Below, one piece after another: positions 59,962 to 64,000 of a DNA stretch of 64,000 nucleotides. The position numbers were made by a program, and so were the translations under genes. The stretch is from Microbaculum marinum. GTDB lineage: Bacteria > Pseudomonadota > Alphaproteobacteria > Rhizobiales > Tepidamorphaceae. The notes beneath the pieces are model-generated. The model was not told the origin of the DNA. It did not search any database and saw only the letters and a program-made list of their open reading frames with translations. The stretch's first letter is position 1. Each line of letters begins with the position of its first letter. Location: assembly GCF_042646165.1 (NCBI RefSeq), contig NZ_JBHRTC010000021.1. One strand, written 5' to 3'.

Positions 59962-61041
59962 ATGCGCTTCGACTTCCATCCCCTGAACGTTCGCGCGGTC
60001 GACCGCCAGACGACGGACGCGGTGGCGATCTCCTTCGAGCTGCCGAAGGATGTCAACGGCGCGTTCAAGTTCCGTCCCGGCCAGTACGTGACGCTGCGCA
60101 CAAGAATCGACGGCGAGGACGTGCGCCGCACCTATTCGATCTGCTCGCTGCCGGGCGAGGACTGCATACGCGTCGGCGTCAAGGTGCTGGAGGGCGGGCG
60201 CTTCTCGACCTTCGCGAACACGCATCTGAAGCCCGGCGACGTCATAGAGGTGATGGAGCCGGAAGGTCGCTTCGGCGTCGAGATCGGCGGCACGCACGAT
60301 TACCTGCTGATCGCGGCAGGCTCCGGCATCACTCCGATGCTGTCGATCGCAGCGGCCGTTCTCTCCCACGAGCCTCACAGCCGGGTGACGCTCGTCTACG
60401 GCAACCGGACGTCGGATTCGATCATGTTCCTCGAGGAGCTCGAGGACCTCAAGGACGCATATCTCGACCGCTTCACCCTGATCACCCTGCTGAGCCGGGA
60501 GGCGCAGGATGTCGAGCTGCTCAATGGGCGCATCGACGAAGCGCGCCTGAAAGAACTCGCGGCGCGCGGGCTGATCGATCCGGCGGGTGCGGACGCGGTG
60601 ATGATCTGCGGTCCGGGCGAGATGATCGATACCGTCTCCAGGACACTCGTCGACCTCGGCGTCGACGAGAAGTCGATCCTGGCCGAGCGCTTCGTGCCGG
60701 CCGACGGCCAGGCGCCGCGCACCCCGCCCTCGCCCGCGGCCAGAGCCGCGGCGACGGAGGGGGCGCATGTCGAGACCATTCTCGACGGCCGCCGGCTGGC
60801 GTTCGACATCACCGATCCGCAGATGAGCGTCATCGACGCCGGACTGGCGGCGGGTCTCGACCTGCCCTATTCCTGCAAGGGCGGCATGTGCTGCACCTGC
60901 CGGTGCAAGATCGTCGAGGGCGAAGCGGAAATGGCCGTCAACTACTCTCTGCAGCCCTGGGAGATCGAGGAAGGCTTCACGCTTGCCTGCCAGTCGAGGC
61001 CGACGACGAAGCGGCTGGTGCTGGATTTCGACGCGGTCTGA
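59962..61041 (+). CDS. paaE: Phenylacetyl-CoA epoxidase reductase subunit E
   Basis: A 359-residue NADPH-dependent reductase. Order: FAD-binding ferredoxin-reductase domain (RTYSICSLPGED), NAD(P)-binding domain (LIAAGSGITPMLSI, MICGPGEMID), then a C-terminal plant-type 2Fe-2S domain with CKGGMCCTC and the late ACQS cysteine. It passes electrons to PaaA. The stop is four bases from the convergent GlcG-like gene. It might also serve the P450, but that is speculative. Confidence 0.97.
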   Translation: MRFDFHPLNVRAVDRQTTDAVAISFELPKDVNGAFKFRPGQYVTLRTRIDGEDVRRTYSICSLPGEDCIRVGVKVLEGGRFSTFANTHLKPGDVIEVMEPEGRFGVEIGGTHDYLLIAAGSGITPMLSIAAAVLSHEPHSRVTLVYGNRTSDSIMFLEELEDLKDAYLDRFTLITLLSREAQDVELLNGRIDEARLKELAARGLIDPAGADAVMICGPGEMIDTVSRTLVDLGVDEKSILAERFVPADGQAPRTPPSPAARAAATEGAHVETILDGRRLAFDITDPQMSVIDAGLAAGLDLPYSCKGGMCCTCRCKIVEGEAEMAVNYSLQPWEIEEGFTLACQSRPTTKRLVLDFDAV

Positions 61042-61045
61042 CGCC

Positions 61046-61546
61046 TCAGAAGGCGATGTCGAACTCGATCGCCGCCAGGCCGGCCTCGGCGCAGGCGGCG
61101 TCCGCCGCACCGCCCGACGCACCGGAAACGCCGATCGCGCCCAGCAGGCTGCCGTCTCCCGCCTCGATCAGGACCCCACCGCCGAGCGGCAGGACGTCGT
61201 CTATCCCCCGCACCGCCCAGGCAGCGCCGGCTTCGGTCTGTTCGCCGAGCGAGATCGTGTCCGTCCGGAAGCTGACCGCGGTCCACGCCTTGCGGCGCGC
61301 CGTCTCGGGGGTATGCGGACCGGCAAACCGGTCTCGCAGGACGACCTGGGTGACGCCCGACCGGTCGACCACCGCAATCGCGGTCTGGTAGCCCTCGTCC
61401 CGGCAGGATTGCATCGCCGCTTGGGCGGCGGTCAGCGCGGCGTCGAGCGACAACAGCTTCACCGTGTAGACGGCGTCGCTGTCCTGGGCTGCCGACGGCG
61501 AGGCCAGACCGGCGGCGAGGGCGATGCACAGGGCCAGTCTCTTCAT
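61046..61546 (-). CDS. GlcG/HbpS family (DUF336) haem-binding-like protein, exported
   Basis: A 166-residue protein with a signal peptide (KRLALCIALAAG...SAAQ, cleavage near residue 21) and a GlcG/HbpS domain: LSLDAALTAAQAAMQSCRDEGY, AIAVVDRSG, RKAWTAVSFRTDT and the glycine-rich GGGVLIEAGDGSLLGAIGVSGAS. Secreted members bind haem or degraded haem and act in redox sensing; others accompany glycolate or aromatic catabolism. GAGGGAG precedes the ATG. It is divergent from the sox operon and may relate to it. Confidence 0.85.
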   Translation of the reverse strand: MKRLALCIALAAGLASPSAAQDSDAVYTVKLLSLDAALTAAQAAMQSCRDEGYQTAIAVVDRSGVTQVVLRDRFAGPHTPETARRKAWTAVSFRTDTISLGEQTEAGAAWAVRGIDDVLPLGGGVLIEAGDGSLLGAIGVSGASGGAADAACAEAGLAAIEFDIAF

Positions 61547-61754
61547 GCGTCTCCCTCATGTCGCGGCGAGGCCCCCGGAGGGACACTGTCATCGAGCCTT
61601 GTAGCACATCGGACCGGATTTGCGACAGTCGGGCCCGGGGACCTGCCGCCGGCGCACTCCGCGACTGCGCCGGCATTTGCCCTGGCTGTCCTTTGCACGG
61701 TACTGCCTTATTTGTGGTTCCAGCCCTGACATGGGCCGTATGGAGGAGACCGGA
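61547..61754. other. Divergent region GlcG-like / sox
   Basis: About 208 bases separate the exported GlcG-like gene from soxW. No clear operator palindrome or promoter pair was seen. It must contain promoters for both directions unless sox is driven from elsewhere. Confidence 0.4.
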
Positions 61755-62378
61755 ATGGGAGTTGCGCGAGACCTCGGCGTCGCCGGCGGGCCGGCAGTAC
61801 GTGTGATTGCGGGCCTCCTGGCCGCAGGCCTGCTGCTGGCATTGCCGGCGGCCGCCTCGGAAATCGGCGATGACGGTCTCCACAAGGAGGACTGGTTCTC
61901 GCTGACCTTCAAGGACGTCGCAGAGGATCTCGAATCCGCGAGGTCGCAGGGCAAGCGGCTCGCCATCATCTTCGAACAGCGCGGCTGCATCTACTGCGCC
62001 AAGGTGCACGAGGAGGTCTTCTCCGATCCGCAGGTGCGCGACTACATCAAGCAGCACTACGAGGTGGTCCAGTACGACCTCCACGGCGCCGCGGAGGTGA
62101 CGGACCTGGACGGCGAGGTGCTGACCGAGAAGCAGGCCGCTCGGAAATGGGGCGTGATCTTCACGCCTACGGTGATCTTCCTGCCCGAAGAGGCCAACGC
62201 GGGCGAAAGCGTCGGCCAGGCCGCCGTCTCGGTGATGCCGGGCGCCTTCGGCAGGCATACCTCGCTGCACATGTACGAGTGGGTCGCCGAGAAGGGCTAC
62301 GAGGGAGACGAGCACTTCCAGAACTACCATGCCCGGCGCCTGCGCGAAGACGGCATCATCGGACCGAATGCGGAATAG
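61755..62378 (+). CDS. soxW: Thioredoxin-fold protein, SoxW-like
   Basis: A 207-residue periplasmic thioredoxin-like protein. An N-terminal hydrophobic signal segment is followed by FEQRGCIYCAKVHEEVF with the CxxC redox pair, and VIFTPTVIFL with the cis-proline. It resembles SoxW, which keeps SoxYZ or its partners reduced in the thiosulfate-oxidising Sox system. ATG 61755 has GGAGGAG upstream. The following soxX, Y, Z and A support the name; the soxV partner usually found upstream is absent here. Confidence 0.85.
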   Translation: MGVARDLGVAGGPAVRVIAGLLAAGLLLALPAAASEIGDDGLHKEDWFSLTFKDVAEDLESARSQGKRLAIIFEQRGCIYCAKVHEEVFSDPQVRDYIKQHYEVVQYDLHGAAEVTDLDGEVLTEKQAARKWGVIFTPTVIFLPEEANAGESVGQAAVSVMPGAFGRHTSLHMYEWVAEKGYEGDEHFQNYHARRLREDGIIGPNAE

Positions 62379-62525
62379 TTCGGGGTGCCAAGGGTAATAT
62401 TCAAACAACGGAATTTGTATGCGGCCGGCGAACCGGGTCAAAATAGGAATTCGCCTACCGGATCGCCGCGGGCTGCGGTAGACGGCAAGCCGCTGCAAGC
62501 GGAAACTACGAGGGGAAGGAACGCC

Positions 62526-62984
62526 ATGCCACCGCGAATCGGGTGTCTGGCGGTCGTGGGGCTACTGTTCGGCGTATCGATCGCGTCGGCGGAAGTAGTG
62601 AAGCCGACCGCCGTTGTCTTCGAGGACATGACCGTCCGGACGCCCCTGACGGGCGAGCCGGGTGATCCGGCGAAGGGACGCGTCATCTTCGCCGACCGCA
62701 AGCTGGGCAACTGCCTGGCCTGCCACGCCAACGCCGATCAGGCCGAGCTTTTCCATGGCGAAGTCGGCCCCCCGCTGGACGGCGTCGCGGACCGCTACGA
62801 GCCCGAGATGCTGCGCGCAATCGTGGTCAATCCGAAGGAGATCTTCGGCGACCAGACCGTGATGCCGGCATTCTACCGTATCATCGAGGGCCAGCGGATC
62901 GCCGAGGCGTACAAGGGCAAGACGATCCTGTCCGCCGAGCAGGTCGAGGACGTCGTCGCCTACCTGTCGACGCTGAAGGAATAG
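62526..62984 (+). CDS. soxX: Sulfur-oxidation cytochrome SoxX
   Basis: A 152-residue monohaem cytochrome c of the SoxAX complex. It has a signal peptide ending ASA near residue 22, the haem motif CLACH, the conserved GPPLDGVADRY, and a distal methionine in TVMPAFYRI. It joins thiosulfate to the SoxY cysteine together with SoxA in the periplasm. GGGGAAGGA precedes the ATG. The 147 bases before it are AT-richer than the flanks and may hold a promoter. Confidence 0.95.
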   Translation: MPPRIGCLAVVGLLFGVSIASAEVVKPTAVVFEDMTVRTPLTGEPGDPAKGRVIFADRKLGNCLACHANADQAELFHGEVGPPLDGVADRYEPEMLRAIVVNPKEIFGDQTVMPAFYRIIEGQRIAEAYKGKTILSAEQVEDVVAYLSTLKE

Positions 62985-63077
62985 GCACTAGATCAGGCCA
63001 CGAAGAAGCTCCCGGCGCGAACGCCGAAGGTCGCCAACGCACCGACCAGGGCTTGATCACCTACGAGGAGAATTGAA

Positions 63078-63533
63078 ATGAGCCTGACGAGGCGAGAGAC
63101 ACTGGTTCTGGGCGGAGGGGCACTGGCCCTTGCAACAGTCGGCTTGCAGCCGATGCCGGCCCTGGCGGCGGCCGCGGACGCCCAGGCGCTGATCATGGAG
63201 TTCACAGGCGGCAAGGAGCCGCAGAGCGGGCGCATTACCCTGACTGCGCCGGAAATCGCGGAAAACGGCAATACCGTCCCCGTTTCGGTATCCGTCGAAA
63301 GCCCGATGACCGATGACGACTATGTCGAGGCGGTGATGCTCGTCGCCGAGGAAAATCCGAACCCGGACGTCGCGACCTTCAGGTTCACTCCGATGAGCGG
63401 GTCGGCGGAAGCCGCGACGCGCATGCGGCTCGCCAAGACGCAGAACGTCATGGCGGTGGCGAGGATGAAGGACGGCTCGGTTTTCATGGACAAGCACGAG
63501 GTCAAGGTGACCATCGGCGGTTGCGGCGGCTGA
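63078..63533 (+). CDS. soxY: Thiosulfate carrier protein SoxY
   Basis: A 151-residue substrate carrier. The Tat signal has TRRETLVLGGG near the N-terminus. The protein ends with the swinging arm GGCGG, whose cysteine holds the sulfur intermediates. The core has MTDDDYVEAVMLVAEENPNPDVATF. Export with SoxZ through Tat is known for the family. It is followed after 12 bases by soxZ. Confidence 0.97.
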   Translation: MSLTRRETLVLGGGALALATVGLQPMPALAAAADAQALIMEFTGGKEPQSGRITLTAPEIAENGNTVPVSVSVESPMTDDDYVEAVMLVAEENPNPDVATFRFTPMSGSAEAATRMRLAKTQNVMAVARMKDGSVFMDKHEVKVTIGGCGG

Positions 63534-63545
63534 GGAGGCGATCAG

Positions 63546-63872
63546 ATGGCAGAGTCCAAACCCCGGGTGAAAGTCCCGAAGACGGCCGCGAAGGGCGAGG
63601 TGATCACGATCAAGACGCTGATCAACCACACCATGGAATCGGGCCAGCGCAAGGACAGCGACGGCAATCCGATCCCCCGGCAGATCATCAACATGTTCAC
63701 TGCCGAGTTCAACGGCAGCAAGGTGTTCGAGGCGGAGATCGAACCCGCGATTTCGGCCAATCCGTATTTCGAGTTCACCATGCGTGTGCCCGAGAGCGGA
63801 ACCATCAGGTTCACGTGGGTCGACGATGACGGCTCGGTCTACTCCGAGGAGCAGGCGATAGAAGTGAACTGA
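63546..63872 (+). CDS. soxZ: Sulfur carrier partner SoxZ
   Basis: A 108-residue SoxZ with no signal peptide; it travels with SoxY. It shows AAKGEVITIKTLINHTMESG, DGNPIPRQIINMF and FTWVDDDGSVYSEE. It forms the SoxYZ heterodimer that carries sulfur intermediates through the Sox cycle. Confidence 0.97.
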   Translation: MAESKPRVKVPKTAAKGEVITIKTLINHTMESGQRKDSDGNPIPRQIINMFTAEFNGSKVFEAEIEPAISANPYFEFTMRVPESGTIRFTWVDDDGSVYSEEQAIEVN

Positions 63873-63921
63873 CGCAAATCGTTCGTCGCAGCGACAGCGT
63901 CGCGCCTTGGGAGGAGACGTC

Positions 63922-64000
63922 TTGAATATCAGAACCATAGCAACGGGCGTTGCCGGCCTGGCCCTGGCCGGGGCCATCGCCGCATCCGCGGAGCCGGCCC
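63922..64000 (+). CDS. soxA: Sulfur-oxidation cytochrome SoxA, start only
   Basis: Starts with TTG at 63922, preceded by GGGAGGAGACGTC. The 26 visible codons encode a signal peptide (NIRTIATGVAGLALAG...AASAEPA) and then run off the window. SoxA is inferred from the standard soxX-Y-Z-A order and the export signal; the haem motifs are beyond the edge. Confidence 0.7.
   Translation, partial: MNIRTIATGVAGLALAGAIAASAEPA

Noticed and set aside
1..64000. CRISPR arrays, tRNA or rRNA genes, prophage, insertion sequences, integrases
   Set aside because: No regularly spaced direct repeats, cloverleaf-like sequences, transposase or integrase motifs were recognised on either strand.

Overview
The window is GC-rich chromosomal DNA, very probably from an alphaproteobacterium. 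The clues are three TRAP transporters, two branched-chain-type (Liv) ABC importers, Paracoccus-like sox gene order, an aerobic phenylacetyl-CoA (paa) cluster and REP-like intergenic repeats. I did not assign a genus. No rRNA, tRNA, CRISPR array, insertion sequence or phage gene was seen. Genes are densely packed with many 4-base start/stop overlaps, and nearly everything is organic-acid or aromatic catabolism, uptake, or the regulators of these.

Layout. (1) 1-1771: 3' part of edd (Entner-Doudoroff). (2) 1.8-10.4 kb: SnoaL-like plus metallo-beta-lactamase genes, an SDR, TRAP transporter 1, a PanE-like reductase, a MetE-core-like protein and an IclR regulator. (3) 10.6-20.6 kb: a glutamine-synthetase-like enzyme and its RpiR regulator, divergent from an N-formylglutamate-amidohydrolase-like enzyme, an isochorismatase-like hydrolase, an M20 deacylase and Liv importer 1. 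(4) 20.6-26.6 kb: amidohydrolase, second SnoaL-like gene, second IclR and TRAP transporter 2. (5) 26.6-33.2 kb: hydroxyacid dehydrogenase, crotonase and Liv importer 2. (6) 33.3-34.2 kb: a second MBL protein, then a duplicated intergenic repeat. (7) 34.6-43.8 kb: a LysR gene divergent from an eight-gene acyl-CoA operon (two MaoC, CoA-transferase, ADP-forming acyl-CoA ligase, two acyl-CoA dehydrogenases, a carboxymuconolactone-decarboxylase-like protein and an alpha/beta hydrolase). (8) 44-45.9 kb: a PhoX-type protein. (9) 46-61 kb: the paa island, with paaZ-P450-TRAP on the minus strand and paaG-I-K-R-X and paaABCDE on the plus strand. (10) 61-64 kb: a GlcG-like protein and the start of a sox operon (soxW-X-Y-Z-A, with soxA cut by the window end).

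How it works together. Regions 2 and 4 look like two copies of one theme: each has an IclR of exactly 320 residues, a SnoaL paralogue and a TRAP importer. Four intergenic regions there carry the same 17-base palindrome (TTTC-N7-GAAA core), which I propose is the shared IclR operator of an undescribed regulon. In the paa island a perfect 14-base palindrome lies exactly in the spacer of a promoter driving TRAP-P450-paaZ, next to divergent paaG-I-K and a TetR gene. A second, PaaX-like site covers the paaA promoter. The TRAP importer and P450 therefore look like co-regulated front-end steps feeding phenylacetyl-CoA catabolism. The paaF, paaH and paaJ functions are not in the island within this window.

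Limits: all functions come from reading motifs in translations. No searches, alignments or expression data were available, and substrate names are inference unless stated.
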